Shown here: positions 8,374-17,555 of the stretch, piece after piece | Layout: every line of letters starts with the position of its first letter | Numbering within the stretch: the stretch's first letter is position 1 | Origin: Cellulomonas humilata | GTDB lineage: Bacteria; Actinomycetota; Actinomycetes; Actinomycetales; Cellulomonadaceae | DNA length: 64,000 bases | Assembly: GCF_030814415.1 (NCBI RefSeq) | Contig: NZ_JAUSVB010000001.1 | Location: 248,001-312,000 of the forward strand | Direction: 5' to 3' | Made by a program: the position numbers and the translations under genes | The notes under the pieces: generated by a model | What the model was told of the DNA's origin: nothing | The model's database searches: none | The model's input: the letters and a program-made list of their open reading frames with translations, nothing else

Positions 8374-9567
8374 TCAGAGCCGGTAGCCCGCCGCCCGCAG
8401 CTGTTCCACGACGTACTCGCAGTGGTCCGGCCCCTTGGTCTCGACCTGCACCACGATCGCGACCTCGTCGAGCTGCAGGTCGCCGACGGTGCGCGCGTGC
8501 GAGACGTGCATGACGTTCCCGCCGGTGTCCGCCAGGGCGCGCAGCAGGTCGGCGAGCGCGCCGGGGGTGTCGTCGATCCGGACCTGCAGCTGCAGGAACC
8601 GCCCGGCCGACGCGAGCCCGTGCCGGACCACCCGCATGAGCACGAGCGGGTCGATGTTGCCGCCGGACAGGATCACCACGACCGGCCCCTCGAGCGGCCC
8701 GAGACCCGCCATGACCGCGGCCACGGCGGCCGCCCCGGACGGTTCGACCAGCATCTTGGCGCGCTCCGCGACCAGCAGCAGCGCGCGGGACAGGTCCTCC
8801 TCGGAGACGGTCACCACCTCGATGTGCCGACCGGCCAGGATCCCGAACGGCACCGTGCCGGGCAGCCCGACCGCGATGCCGTCGGCCATGGTCCGCAGCT
8901 CGGGAGCCGGGATCGGGTGACCGGCCGCGAGCGACGCGGGGTAGGACGCCGCGCGGGCGGCCTGCACGCCGATCACGCGCACGTCGGGCCGCAGCTCGGC
9001 GAGCGCCGCGACGACCCCCGCGGCCAGGCCGCCGCCGCCGATCGGCACCACGACCGTCGCGACGTCGGGGACCTGCTCGACGATCTCGAGCGCGATGGTG
9101 CCCTGGCCGGCGACGACGTCCTCGTGGTCGAACGGGTGGATGAGCACGGCGCCGGTGCGGTCCGCGTACTCGCGGGCGTGGACGAGGGCCTCGTCGACGC
9201 TGGCGCCGACCAGCTCCACCCGGGCGCCGTAGTCCCGGGTGGCGGCGATCTTCGGCAGGGCGGCGTCGGCGGGCATGAACACGACCGCGGTCAGGCCGAG
9301 GATCCGGGCCGCGAGCGCGACCCCCTGCGCGTGGTTGCCGGCGCTCGCCGCGACGACACCCCGCGCCTGCTCCTCGGCCGAGAGACGGGCCATGCGCACG
9401 TAGGCGCCGCGCAGCTTGAACGAGCCGGCGCGCTGCAGGTTCTCGCACTTGAGCCACACCTCGGCCCCGCACACCTGCGACAGTGCCCGGCTGAGCTGCA
9501 CCGGGGTACGGTCGGCGACTCCCTCGAGCATCGCCGCCGCCGCACGGATGTCGGCGAGGCCGGTCAT
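8374..9567 (-). CDS. ilvA: Threonine ammonia-lyase with C-terminal ACT domain
   Basis: A 397-residue PLP enzyme of fold type II that converts threonine to 2-oxobutanoate. The PLP lysine is K51 in GSFKLRGAY, the glycine loop is GGGGLAAG, and the serine-binding segment SGGNID is present. A single ACT domain (about residues 325-397) suggests amino-acid control, a form often annotated as ilvA or tdcB. Its ATG overlaps the stop of the AI-2E transporter gene (ATGA 9567-9564), and that gene overlaps metB the same way. Confidence 0.93.
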   Translation of the reverse strand: MTGLADIRAAAAMLEGVADRTPVQLSRALSQVCGAEVWLKCENLQRAGSFKLRGAYVRMARLSAEEQARGVVAASAGNHAQGVALAARILGLTAVVFMPADAALPKIAATRDYGARVELVGASVDEALVHAREYADRTGAVLIHPFDHEDVVAGQGTIALEIVEQVPDVATVVVPIGGGGLAAGVVAALAELRPDVRVIGVQAARAASYPASLAAGHPIPAPELRTMADGIAVGLPGTVPFGILAGRHIEVVTVSEEDLSRALLLVAERAKMLVEPSGAAAVAAVMAGLGPLEGPVVVILSGGNIDPLVLMRVVRHGLASAGRFLQLQVRIDDTPGALADLLRALADTGGNVMHVSHARTVGDLQLDEVAIVVQVETKGPDHCEYVVEQLRAAGYRL

Positions 9568-10868
9568 CGCGGGCTCGTCGGGGACGCGTCGTCCGGGCCA
9601 CCCGGCTCGCCGGCGTCCTCCGCCACCGTGTCGACGGTGGCGGGCGGCTCGTCCGCGTCGAGACGCTCCGCGGTCTCCGCCTCCGTCGCCACCCGCTCGG
9701 ACGTCGCCTCCGCCACCTGCGCGATGGCGCGGTCGAGCACGGGATGCCCGCGCCCGCGCACGGGGATGTGGTCGTCGGTGCCCAGCTGCGGGAACTTGTC
9801 GTGCCCGTGCAGGTAGAGCAGGACGGTGTTGAGGGTGGCGGCGATCGGCACCGCGAACAGCGCACCGACGATCCCCGCCACGAACGAGCCCGCCGCGACC
9901 GACAGCAGCACCGCGACGGGGTGCAGCGACACCGCGTGGCCCATGAGGAATGGCTGGAGCACGTGTCCCTCGAGCTGCTGCACGACGATCACGACGACGA
10001 GCATCCAGAGGGCCGTCGCCGGCCCGTTGGACACGAGCGCGACCAGGATCGCGATCGACCCGGTGACGACCGCGCCCACGATCGGGATGAACGAGCCGAG
10101 GAAGACCAGCACCGCCAGAGGCAGCGCGAGGGGAACCTGGAGGATCGCCGCGCCGAGGCCGATGCCGACCGCGTCGACGCCCGCGACGAGGATCTGCGTG
10201 CGCGTGTACGCGCCGAGGGTGACCAGCCCGCGCCGACCGGCCTGGTGCACGTGCTCGCGGGACCCGCGGGGCAGCAACCCGACGATCCACGCCCAGATGG
10301 TCCGGCCGTCGAGCAGGAAGAAGAACGTGCAGAACAGCGCGATCAGCGATCCCGCGGCGACGTGCGCGACGGTCGTCGTGGCGTGCAGCGCCCCGGTGAC
10401 GAGCTCGGAGCTGCCGCCGCTGAGCGAGCCCTGGATCCGCTCCATCCAGCCGGAGATGTCGGTGGTCGTGAGCTGCAGGGGACCTTCCGCGAGCCACGTG
10501 GTCAGCTTGTCGATGCCCTGCGCGGCCTGGTCCCACAGCTCGCCGAAGCCCTTGACGATCGAGCGCCCCGCCAGCGTGAGCAGCCCGGCGACGAGGAGGA
10601 CGAGCCCGGCGAGCGCGATCCCCACGGCCGCCACGCGGGGCAGCCCGCGCCGGACCAGCCAGCCGACGGGCGGTGCGAGCAGCACGGTGATCAGGAGCGC
10701 CACCGCGATCGGCACGACGACGACCTTGAGCTCGCTGAGGAGCCAGAGGAGCACCGCGAGGGCGGCACCGATGAGCAGCAGCCGCCACGACCACGCGGCG
10801 GCGTTGCGTACCGACGGGGGGACCGAGGTGCCGTCAGCGTTCGGGGTGCGTGGCTCGGCGGCGCTCAC
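9564..10868 (-). CDS. AI-2E family transporter
   Basis: A 434-residue membrane protein of the AI-2E/PerM family. It has about eight membrane segments, two near the N-terminus (residues 28-70), one at about 80-100, and the rest after a soluble stretch. FLGSFIPIVGAVVTG and the block GHVLQPFLMG are family hallmarks. A 90-residue acidic, Pro/Glu-rich cytoplasmic tail is extra. Members are reported as exporters of AI-2 or as Na+/H+ antiporters, so substrate cannot be told. The GTG start at 10868 overlaps the metB stop by 4 nt, placing a transporter inside an amino-acid operon. Confidence 0.9.
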   Translation of the reverse strand: MSAAEPRTPNADGTSVPPSVRNAAAWSWRLLLIGAALAVLLWLLSELKVVVVPIAVALLITVLLAPPVGWLVRRGLPRVAAVGIALAGLVLLVAGLLTLAGRSIVKGFGELWDQAAQGIDKLTTWLAEGPLQLTTTDISGWMERIQGSLSGGSSELVTGALHATTTVAHVAAGSLIALFCTFFFLLDGRTIWAWIVGLLPRGSREHVHQAGRRGLVTLGAYTRTQILVAGVDAVGIGLGAAILQVPLALPLAVLVFLGSFIPIVGAVVTGSIAILVALVSNGPATALWMLVVVIVVQQLEGHVLQPFLMGHAVSLHPVAVLLSVAAGSFVAGIVGALFAVPIAATLNTVLLYLHGHDKFPQLGTDDHIPVRGRGHPVLDRAIAQVAEATSERVATEAETAERLDADEPPATVDTVAEDAGEPGGPDDASPTSPR

Positions 10869-12097
10869 GCGTCGCGTCCAGCGGCCAGCGCGCCGTCGAG
10901 GTCGGCGATCAGGTCCGCGACGTCCTCGATGCCCACGGAGAGCCGCACGAGGTCGTCCGGGACCTCCAGCTCGGTGCCCGCCACGGACCCGTGGGTCATC
11001 TGGTGGGGGTGCTCGATCAACGACTCGACGCCACCGAGCGACTCTGCCAGCGTGAACACGTGCGTCGCCGCGCAGACCGCGAGCGCGGACGCCTCGCTGC
11101 CGGTCCGGAACGAGATCATCCCGCCGAACCCGGTCATCTGGCGTGCGGCCACCTCGTGCCCGGGGTGGCTGTCCAGGCCCGGGTAGATCACCGACGTCAC
11201 CGCGTCGTGCGCCACGAGGAAGTCGGCGACGGCGCGGGCGTTGCTCTGGTGCCGGTCCATCCGCACCGCGAGGGTCTTGAGCCCGCGCAGGGTCAGCCAC
11301 GCGTCGAAGGGACCCGCGACCGCACCCGACGCGTTCTGGTGGAACCGCACCGCGTCGGCGAGGTTCGTCGTCCCCGTCGGCGCCTCCAGGCCGACGGGCA
11401 ACTGGGCACCGTCCGCGACGACGAGCGCGCCGCCGACGACGTCCGAGTGCCCGCCGATGTACTTCGTCGTCGAGTGCACGACGACGTCCGCACCCAGCGC
11501 GAGCGGCTGCTGCAGGTAGGGCGTCGCGAACGTGTTGTCGACGACGAGCAGCGCACCGGCCGCCCGGGCGTGCGCGGCGAGGACCGCGATGTCCGCGATG
11601 CCGAGCAGCGGGTTGGTCGGGGTCTCGACCCAGACCACCTTCGTGCGCCCCGGCTGGATCGCGGCGACCACCGCGTCGGCGTCGGACAGGTCGACCGGCG
11701 TGTGCTCGATGCCCCACGGGCCGAACACGCGCGCGATCAGGCGGTACGTGCCGCCGTACGCGTCGTTCGGGACGACGACGTGGTCGCCCGGCCGCAGGGT
11801 CGCCCGCAGCAGGGTGTCCTCCGCGGCGAGGCCCGACGCGAACGCGAAGCCCGCGGCCCCGCCTTCCGCGGCGGCGAGCGCCGACTCCAGCGCGGTCCGC
11901 GTCGGGTTGGCCGAGCGCGAGTACTCGTACCCGCCGCGCAGCCCTCCGACGCCGTCCTGCTTGTAGGTCGAGGTCGCGTAGATGGGCGGGACGACCGCCC
12001 CGGTCGTGGGGTCCGGGTCCTGACCCGCATGGATGGCGCGGGTCGAGAAGCCTGCGGAGGCCCAGTCGTCGTCGTGGGGGTGCGCGTGGTTCGTCAC
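10865..12097 (-). CDS. metB: Cystathionine gamma-synthase / gamma-lyase
   Basis: A 410-residue fold-I PLP enzyme of trans-sulfuration. The Schiff-base lysine is K212 in HSTTKYIGGHSD; the YEYSRSANPTR substrate loop, VVDNTFATPYLQ and the C-terminal SLGGVESLIEHP are all present. Homologues make or break cystathionine; with a cystathionine beta-synthase gene also in the window, a gamma-lyase role in reverse trans-sulfuration is equally likely. GTG 12097 is chosen because homology starts just after it; the ribosome site is weak. First gene of metB - AI-2E - ilvA. Confidence 0.93.
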   Translation of the reverse strand: MTNHAHPHDDDWASAGFSTRAIHAGQDPDPTTGAVVPPIYATSTYKQDGVGGLRGGYEYSRSANPTRTALESALAAAEGGAAGFAFASGLAAEDTLLRATLRPGDHVVVPNDAYGGTYRLIARVFGPWGIEHTPVDLSDADAVVAAIQPGRTKVVWVETPTNPLLGIADIAVLAAHARAAGALLVVDNTFATPYLQQPLALGADVVVHSTTKYIGGHSDVVGGALVVADGAQLPVGLEAPTGTTNLADAVRFHQNASGAVAGPFDAWLTLRGLKTLAVRMDRHQSNARAVADFLVAHDAVTSVIYPGLDSHPGHEVAARQMTGFGGMISFRTGSEASALAVCAATHVFTLAESLGGVESLIEHPHQMTHGSVAGTELEVPDDLVRLSVGIEDVADLIADLDGALAAGRDA

Positions 12098-12301
12098 GCG
12101 TCCCAGGCTAGGCGCTCGGCGAGGAAGCGCCGCGGTGGGCAACGCCGGGTGCGCTCTTGGTCATGGCGGGGTGCGCTATTGGTCTGGTATCGGTTCGGTC
12201 AAGACTTCCTCATCTCGGCGGGAACACAGACAGGGTGCGTACCGTTGCAGATCCCGGGAGGACCCAGGTGACCAACCGGGCTCCCGGAGAGGATCAAGAC
12301 C

Positions 12302-12970
12302 ATGAACTGGCTGTTCGGATCCGCCCTGAAGACCACGATGGTGGCCCCGGAGCGCGCCCTCGCCGGCCGCGATCGGTACGCGTACACCGTCCCGACCACC
12401 CACACCGTCCTCGGCACGCCGCTGCAGGGCCCCTGGCCCGAGGGCACCGAGGTCCTCTACGTGGGGATGGGCTGTTTCTGGGGTGCGGAGCGCACCTTCT
12501 GGAAGATCCCCGGCGTCGTCACGACCGCCGTCGGCTACCAGGGTGGGTTCACGCCCTTCCCGAGCTACGAGGAGACGTGCACCGGCATGACCGGGCACAC
12601 GGAGATCGTGATGATCGCGTACGACCCCACCGTCGTCTCCGCCGGCGACCTGCTGCGCACCTTCTGGGAGTCGCACGACCCGACGCAGGGGTACCGGCAG
12701 GGCAACGACGTCGGCACCACGTACCGCTCGGCGATCTACACCACCACTCCCGAGCAGGAGCTCGCCGCACGCACCACCCGTGACGAGTTCCAGCCACGCC
12801 TGACGCAGTCCGGCTTCGGGGAGATCACCACCGAGATCCGGTCCGCCGACGACGCCGGGACGTTCTACTACGCCGAGGGCTACCACCAGCAGTACCTCGA
12901 CAAGAACCCGGCCGGCTACTGCGGCCTGGGCGGAACGGGCGTCTCCTGCCCCCGCCCGACCGGCGCCTGA
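12302..12970 (+). CDS. msrA: Peptide methionine sulfoxide reductase MsrA
   Basis: A 222-residue reductase for the S form of methionine sulfoxide in proteins. The catalytic cysteine is C58 in GCFWGAER. Other conserved parts are GYQGG, the EIVMIAYDP segment and the C-terminal [10 protein letters not shown] with Cys in GYC and SC that can act as resolving residues. The length and the N-terminal extension before residue 45 match the longer actinobacterial/E. coli type. The ATG at 12302 follows GGAGAGGATC. Two hairpins lie downstream. Confidence 0.95.
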   Translation: MNWLFGSALKTTMVAPERALAGRDRYAYTVPTTHTVLGTPLQGPWPEGTEVLYVGMGCFWGAERTFWKIPGVVTTAVGYQGGFTPFPSYEETCTGMTGHTEIVMIAYDPTVVSAGDLLRTFWESHDPTQGYRQGNDVGTTYRSAIYTTTPEQELAARTTRDEFQPRLTQSGFGEITTEIRSADDAGTFYYAEGYHQQYLDKNPAGYCGLGGTGVSCPRPTGA

Positions 12971-12976
12971 CCCGTC

Positions 12977-13014
12977 ACGTCCCGCCCGCCGCCGCTCGGT
13001 AGCGGGCGGGACGT
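12977..13014 (+). terminator. msrA terminator
   Basis: A 13-bp perfect stem (12977-12989 with 13002-13014) and a 12-nt loop start 7 nt after the msrA stop. Confidence 0.8.
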
Positions 13015-13027
13015 CCCCCACAGATGT

Positions 13028-13072
13028 ACGGGCGGGTGACCGAGGAGCCCCCGCTGTCGGTCACCCGCCCGT
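13028..13072. terminator. Second hairpin after msrA
   Basis: A 15-bp perfect stem (13028-13042 with 13058-13072) with a 15-nt loop follows the first terminator. It may be a back-up or serve the minus-strand gene whose stop is at 13268. The remaining 195 bp up to that gene show nothing clear. Confidence 0.6.
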
Positions 13073-13267
13073 CATGGGGCCGGCCGGAGTCCCCCGTGTT
13101 TCCCGGCCAGCCACCCTCGGTGTCGTCTCTGGTGGACCGACCGGGTCGCTCTCCCTGCCGGTCCGCCGCGAACTTATCGACGCCGGACGGACAGCGTCCA
13201 CGGTCGTCCACCTGGCGCTGGACCCCGGTCCACCTGCACGAACGTCCATCTCACGCAGACGCCGAGG

Positions 13268-13555
13268 TCATTCCTCCGCCACCCGGTCGGTGTGCCCCAG
13301 CGGCTTGTCCGGCGCCACGAGGTCCCGCACGATCCGCTTCAGCTCGGGCAGGTCGGGGAACCCGCCCCGTTCCGACCGGTCCCACACCAGGACGTCGTCG
13401 ACCTGTACCCGGAACACCCCGCCGGTCGCGGGCCGTAGCGCGACCTCTCCGAGCTCGCGGTGGAAGGTGGTCAGCAGCTCCTGCTGGTACCAGGCGGCCC
13501 GCAGGAGCCAGCGGCACTGCGTGCAGTAGGTGATCGCGACGCGCGGGAGGTCCAT
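13268..13555 (-). CDS. Rdx/SelW-SelT-like thioredoxin-fold protein
   Basis: A 95-residue small protein. The N-terminal CxxC (YCTQC, residues about 10-14, followed by RWLLRAAWYQQELL) and GGVFRVQVDD are typical of the Rdx family, whose animal members carry selenocysteine at the second position; here it is an ordinary cysteine. A thiol redox role is likely and the partner unknown. Start at ATG 13555 fits the family length; the ribosome site is weak. It is divergent from the next gene and may follow an oxidant theme together with msrA. Confidence 0.85.
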   Translation of the reverse strand: MDLPRVAITYCTQCRWLLRAAWYQQELLTTFHRELGEVALRPATGGVFRVQVDDVLVWDRSERGGFPDLPELKRIVRDLVAPDKPLGHTDRVAEE

Positions 13556-13622
13556 GGGGCAAGTCTCGCCCAGCGGCCGACGAGCAGTCAGACTGCTGGT
13601 TCGACACCCCGGAGGCCCACCC

Positions 13623-14474
13623 GTGACAGACGCGCTCAGCACGAGCACCGCCCCGGTCGCCGACCGGGCACGAGGGCACGACGCCCTCCGCATCCTCGCC
13701 GCGGCGTTGGTGTGCGGGGCTGCGGTCCTGCTGTTCGCGGTCCACGTCCGCCCGCTCGGTTATGTGCCGCTGGTCATCGGCGTCGCCCTCGGGCTCGTCG
13801 TCGACAAGCGCCTCGGCAGGGACCTCGCCCTCATCGCCCTGGGCCAGGTGATCATCAGCACCATCTCCCTGAAGGCGGACCTGTCCAACGTGGGCATGCT
13901 CCGGTTCACGGTCGCGCTGGGTCTGGCGGTGATCGTGCCGACGCTGATCTCGAGCCGGGTCTTCCACGACGACAAGATCCACTTCCCGGTGCGCACGGGC
14001 CGGCGCTGGGACCGGTGGCAGGCGCTGTACCTGGTCGCGGTGGCGTTCGCGGCGTACCTGATCCTGCCGGCGTACTTCCTCGGGTCGGGGGTGTGGCAGA
14101 ACTGGCCGGACCTCGACGGCACGGGCGACGTCGCGCGGCTGTTCGTCGGGGTCAACGCCGTCGGCATCTGGGACGAGCTGTTCTTCATCTGCGTGGTGCT
14201 GGCGCTGCTGCGGCCGCACTTCCCGTTCTGGCTGGCCAACCTGCTGCAGGCGACGGTGTTCGTGTCGTTCCTGTGGGAGCTCGGCTACCGCGAGTGGGGA
14301 CCGCTGCTGACCATCCCGTTCGCGCTGATCCAGGGATGGATCTTCCGCAAGACCACGTCGCTCACCTACGTCGTGGCGGTGCACCTGCTGTTCGACCTGT
14401 TCGTGTTCATGGTGCTGGTGCACGCGCACGACCCGAGCATGTTCGACATCTTCCTCACCGCACCCGGGCCGTAG
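13623..14474 (+). CDS. CPBP-like intramembrane protein
   Basis: A 283-residue protein with about eight membrane segments. The DELFF motif at residues 184-188, WELGYREWG in the next helix and HLLFDLF near residue 255 resemble the Glu/His motifs of CPBP (CAAX-protease/bacteriocin-processing) membrane proteins. The usual EExxxR is degenerate here (DE in place of EE), so protease activity is uncertain. GTG 13623 is chosen for the GGAGG 7 nt upstream. It lies 9 nt before the flavoprotein gene, suggesting cotranscription. Confidence 0.65.
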   Translation: MTDALSTSTAPVADRARGHDALRILAAALVCGAAVLLFAVHVRPLGYVPLVIGVALGLVVDKRLGRDLALIALGQVIISTISLKADLSNVGMLRFTVALGLAVIVPTLISSRVFHDDKIHFPVRTGRRWDRWQALYLVAVAFAAYLILPAYFLGSGVWQNWPDLDGTGDVARLFVGVNAVGIWDELFFICVVLALLRPHFPFWLANLLQATVFVSFLWELGYREWGPLLTIPFALIQGWIFRKTTSLTYVVAVHLLFDLFVFMVLVHAHDPSMFDIFLTAPGP

Positions 14475-14483
14475 GTTGGTCCG

Positions 14484-15728
14484 GTGACGCTGACGAACTG
14501 GGCCGGCAACTACGTCTACCGCGCGGGGGTCGTGCACCACCCGAGCTCCGTCGAGGAGCTGCAGGAGCTTGTCGCGGGCTCCCCGAGGATCCGTGCGCTG
14601 GGCACCCGGCACTGCTTCAACGACCTGGCCGACGATCCCGCCGCGCTGGTGGCCCTGGACGCCCTGGAGGCGGTCCCGGAGATCGACGAGGACGCGCGGA
14701 CCGTCACCGTCACGGGCGGCACCCGCTACGGGACGCTCGCGCAGCACCTGCACCCCGCCGGCTGGGCGGTCCACAACCTGGCATCCCTGCCGCACATCTC
14801 GGTGGCCGGCGCGGTCGCCACCGCCACGCACGGCTCGGGCGATGCGAGCAAGAACCTGGCGTCCGCCGTCGCGGCCCTGGAGATCGTCGGTCCCGACGGC
14901 ACGCTGCGGACGGTCCGCCGCGGCGACGAGGACTTCGCCGGGTCCGTCGTCGCGCTCGGTGCGCTCGGTGTGGTCACCCGCGTGACCCTCGACATCGAGC
15001 CCACGTACGACGTCGCGCAGGAGGTTCACGTCGACCTGCCGTGGACGGAGGCGCTGGCGCACCTGGACGAGATCACCAGCAGCGCCGACTCCGTGAGCCT
15101 CTTCACCGACTGGACGGGCGACACCATCGCGCAGGTCTGGCGCAAGACCCGCGTCACGCCGGGCTACGCGCTGCGCACCGACCTGTTCGGCACGACCCCC
15201 GCCGACGGCCCCCGCCACCCGCTGCCCGGCATCGACCCCGTGAACTGCACCGCGCAGCTGGGCGAGCCCGGCCCGTGGCACGACCGCCTGCCGCACTTCC
15301 GGATGGACTTCACGCCGAGCAACGGCGACGAGCTGCAGTCGGAGTTCCTGGTGCCGCGCGCCCACGCGGTCGCCGCGCTCGAGGCGGTCCGGTCACTGAG
15401 CGGCCTGGTCTCCCCGTTGCTGCAGGTCACCGAGGTCCGCACGATGGCCGGCGACGACCTCTGGCTGTCCGGCGCGCAGGGCGGTCCCCGCGTCGGCCTG
15501 CACTTCACGTGGCTCCCGCGGCAGCCCGAGGTCGAGGCCGTGCTGCCGACGATCGAGGCCGCGCTGGCCCCGTTCGACGCGCGACCGCACTGGGGCAAGC
15601 TCTTCGCCGACTCCGACCGCGACCTCGCCCGCCTCTACCCGCACTGGGACGACTTCCGCGCCCTGGTCGCGCGGACCGACCCGGACGGCGTCTTCCGCAA
15701 CGACTTCCTGGAGCGGCACGTCCTCTAG
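14484..15728 (+). CDS. Alditol oxidase-like FAD-binding oxidoreductase (AldO/xylitol oxidase type)
   Basis: A 414-residue flavoprotein very like the Streptomyces alditol oxidase. NWAGN begins the protein, LGTRHCFNDLA holds His43 at the position of the covalent FAD attachment, ASLPHISVAGAVATATHGSG is the FAD-binding PP-loop region, and HPVPG-like, AVNC-like and RPHWGKLF segments form the substrate domain. AldO oxidises the terminal carbon of polyols such as xylitol and sorbitol with oxygen, releasing peroxide. Start GTG 14484. It ends convergently with the transglutaminase gene: the two stop codons share one CTAG (15725-15728). Confidence 0.9.
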   Translation: MTLTNWAGNYVYRAGVVHHPSSVEELQELVAGSPRIRALGTRHCFNDLADDPAALVALDALEAVPEIDEDARTVTVTGGTRYGTLAQHLHPAGWAVHNLASLPHISVAGAVATATHGSGDASKNLASAVAALEIVGPDGTLRTVRRGDEDFAGSVVALGALGVVTRVTLDIEPTYDVAQEVHVDLPWTEALAHLDEITSSADSVSLFTDWTGDTIAQVWRKTRVTPGYALRTDLFGTTPADGPRHPLPGIDPVNCTAQLGEPGPWHDRLPHFRMDFTPSNGDELQSEFLVPRAHAVAALEAVRSLSGLVSPLLQVTEVRTMAGDDLWLSGAQGGPRVGLHFTWLPRQPEVEAVLPTIEAALAPFDARPHWGKLFADSDRDLARLYPHWDDFRALVARTDPDGVFRNDFLERHVL

Positions 15729-16639
15729 GACCGCCAGCGGTTGACCTTCGCGACGAGGTCCGCGTCGCCGACGCGTCCGGTCGGCGACAGCGTCACGACT
15801 CCCCCGCCGGGGTGCAGCCGCGGGTCGCTCGCGTACCGCTCCTCCAGCGACGCCTCGGCATCGGACGAGCCGGAGTCCGCGGCGACGAGCAGCTCCGCGA
15901 CCTCGTCGGCCAGCCGGTCCAGCTCGTCGCCCGGCGTCGGCGTCCCGGGGAGCGTGTCGCCCCAGACGTCCCACAGGAGCAGCTCGTCGCGCTGGCGGTG
16001 CGCAAGCTCGGTGACGACATAGCCCCGGACGAACTCCGGCCCGCAGAGCTCGGGCATCGACGGGTCGACTCCGTACGTCGACACGTCGAGACCATCGCGA
16101 CGGTGGGCCAGCCACACCTCCGCCGCCGTCTCGAAGGGCGCGCCGAGCCCGGTGGCCATGTCGTGCGAGTCGAAGCCGAACCAGTTCTCGGCCATGTTCA
16201 GCTCGGCGTCGAACCGCACCCAGCGCGACCCGTCCCAGCGCTCGGCGACCACGTGGTCGTGGTGGAAGCCCGGCCGGAAGTAGCCCGCGAAGCCCACGCG
16301 GCTGCGCGCCGGGATGCCGTGCTCACGCAGGACCCCGATCGCGACCAGCGTGTGGTCGCGGCAGCAGCCGGCGATCTGCTGGGCGGGCGGTCGGGCGGAG
16401 TCGAGCGGCCCGGCCGCGCGCTCCTGGGCCTCGCCGAGGATGTCGGACAGCCAGCGCAGGTCGATGTCGGCGTCCTGGCCCGGCGCGAGCTGCTCGGCGC
16501 CGGCCCGGTAGTGGACGACCGTGCTGCACGCGGCCTGGTGCAGAGCCGCGGGGTCCGGGTCGACGGCCGCCAGCAGCGCGGCGTGCCGGCCGGGGTCGGT
16601 GAACGGGCTGTGGCTGGCGTACGCGTCGAGATCGGGCAT
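15725..16639 (-). CDS. Transglutaminase-like cysteine enzyme
   Basis: A 304-residue protein with a transglutaminase-like catalytic core: Cys in AGCCRDHTLVAIGVLR (about residues 91-93), His in HHDHVVAE and Asp in RFDAELN. Such proteins in bacteria are usually cysteine proteases or amidases, not cross-linking enzymes. There is no signal peptide, so it acts in the cytoplasm. The substrate is unknown. It is followed on the same strand by nothing related; its 3' end overlaps the flavoprotein gene by 4 nt. Confidence 0.85.
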   Translation of the reverse strand: MPDLDAYASHSPFTDPGRHAALLAAVDPDPAALHQAACSTVVHYRAGAEQLAPGQDADIDLRWLSDILGEAQERAAGPLDSARPPAQQIAGCCRDHTLVAIGVLREHGIPARSRVGFAGYFRPGFHHDHVVAERWDGSRWVRFDAELNMAENWFGFDSHDMATGLGAPFETAAEVWLAHRRDGLDVSTYGVDPSMPELCGPEFVRGYVVTELAHRQRDELLLWDVWGDTLPGTPTPGDELDRLADEVAELLVAADSGSSDAEASLEERYASDPRLHPGGGVVTLSPTGRVGDADLVAKVNRWRS

Positions 16640-16672
16640 GACCTCAGCGTGGCGTCTGCCCCTGGGGCAGGG

Positions 16673-17497
16673 TCAAGCGACCGGCTGCGCGACGTGCGCG
16701 ACGACGCCCTCGTCGGACCACGGGACCGGGTAGATCTCCCGCGGCGGACCGGCGGGCCGGCGACCACCGGCGCTGAACCAGGTCTCCAGGGCGACGTACG
16801 CACCGATGATCTGCGGGTACCGGCAGTCGGCCGCGGTGACCGGCACGTAGGCGAGCGTGTGCGCCGGCTCCTGCCGCAGGACGACCGAGCCGGCCGGGGC
16901 GACCGCGCCCTCGTACGGGATGCAGGTCTCGATCGGGCCGTCCCCGTCGTGGCCCACCGCGCCGTGGAACAGCACCCAGAACTCGGTCCCGTACGACGCA
17001 CCGCCCGTGTCGAGGAACGTGCGGATCTCCAGCGCGTCCGACGCGAACGTCGCGACGAGGTCCTCCTGGGTGACGTGGCGGCGGACCGTCGCGACGGTCC
17101 GCGCCTCGACCGGCTGGACGACGACGTCGTCGACCCCGAAGTGCCCGGGGTGCCCCACGCTTCCCGGTGTGCCCAGGGAGCCCAGCACCAGGTCCACCTC
17201 GGGGCCGCGGTCCGCCAGGTCGCGCCGGCGCTCCTGCCACCAGGACCGGATCGCGGCCGCCTGACCAGGGGGCTCGGCCAGCACGTCGGCGATCGTGCCG
17301 AGCGGCATCTCCAGGCGCCGCAGCAGCGAGATCGTGCGTGCCCGGGACAGCTGCTCCGGGTCGTAGTACCGGTACCCGCTGGCGGGATCGACCCGCACCG
17401 GCTCCAGGAGCCCGCGGGCGTCGTAGAGGCGGAGCGCCTTGAGCGACAGGCCGGACCGGCGCGCGAACTCGCCGATGGTCACCTCGTTGCCCGCCAC
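16673..17497 (-). CDS. MerR-family regulator with GyrI-like effector domain
   Basis: A 274-residue regulator. The N-terminal winged helix spans TIGEFARRSGLSLKALRLYD and SGYRYYDPEQLSRA (residues 6-45) and is followed by the dimerisation helix. The C-terminal 150 residues (from about 120, QPVEARTVATVRRHV) resemble the GyrI/SOUL small-molecule-binding fold, as in BmrR/TipA-like multidrug sensors. The GTG start at 17497 lies 8 nt after a TATCCT -10 element with no Shine-Dalgarno, so the mRNA is probably leaderless. The target is not obvious. Confidence 0.88.
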   Translation of the reverse strand: MAGNEVTIGEFARRSGLSLKALRLYDARGLLEPVRVDPASGYRYYDPEQLSRARTISLLRRLEMPLGTIADVLAEPPGQAAAIRSWWQERRRDLADRGPEVDLVLGSLGTPGSVGHPGHFGVDDVVVQPVEARTVATVRRHVTQEDLVATFASDALEIRTFLDTGGASYGTEFWVLFHGAVGHDGDGPIETCIPYEGAVAPAGSVVLRQEPAHTLAYVPVTAADCRYPQIIGAYVALETWFSAGGRRPAGPPREIYPVPWSDEGVVAHVAQPVA

Positions 17498-17509
17498 GGG
17501 CCGAGGATA

Positions 17510-17547
17510 GCGACGGGCCCCTCCACCGGAGCAGAGGGGCCCGTCGC
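17510..17547 (-). terminator. FKBP gene terminator overlapping the merR promoter
   Basis: A 13-bp perfect stem (17510-17522 with 17535-17547) with a 12-nt loop lies 8 nt downstream of the FKBP stop. The merR -10 region begins directly behind it. Confidence 0.8.
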
Positions 17548-17555
17548 AGGAGAGA

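Noticed and set aside
13608..13630. Selenocysteine in the Rdx/SelW-like protein
   Set aside because: Both positions of the CxxC are Cys codons and the frame has no internal TGA.
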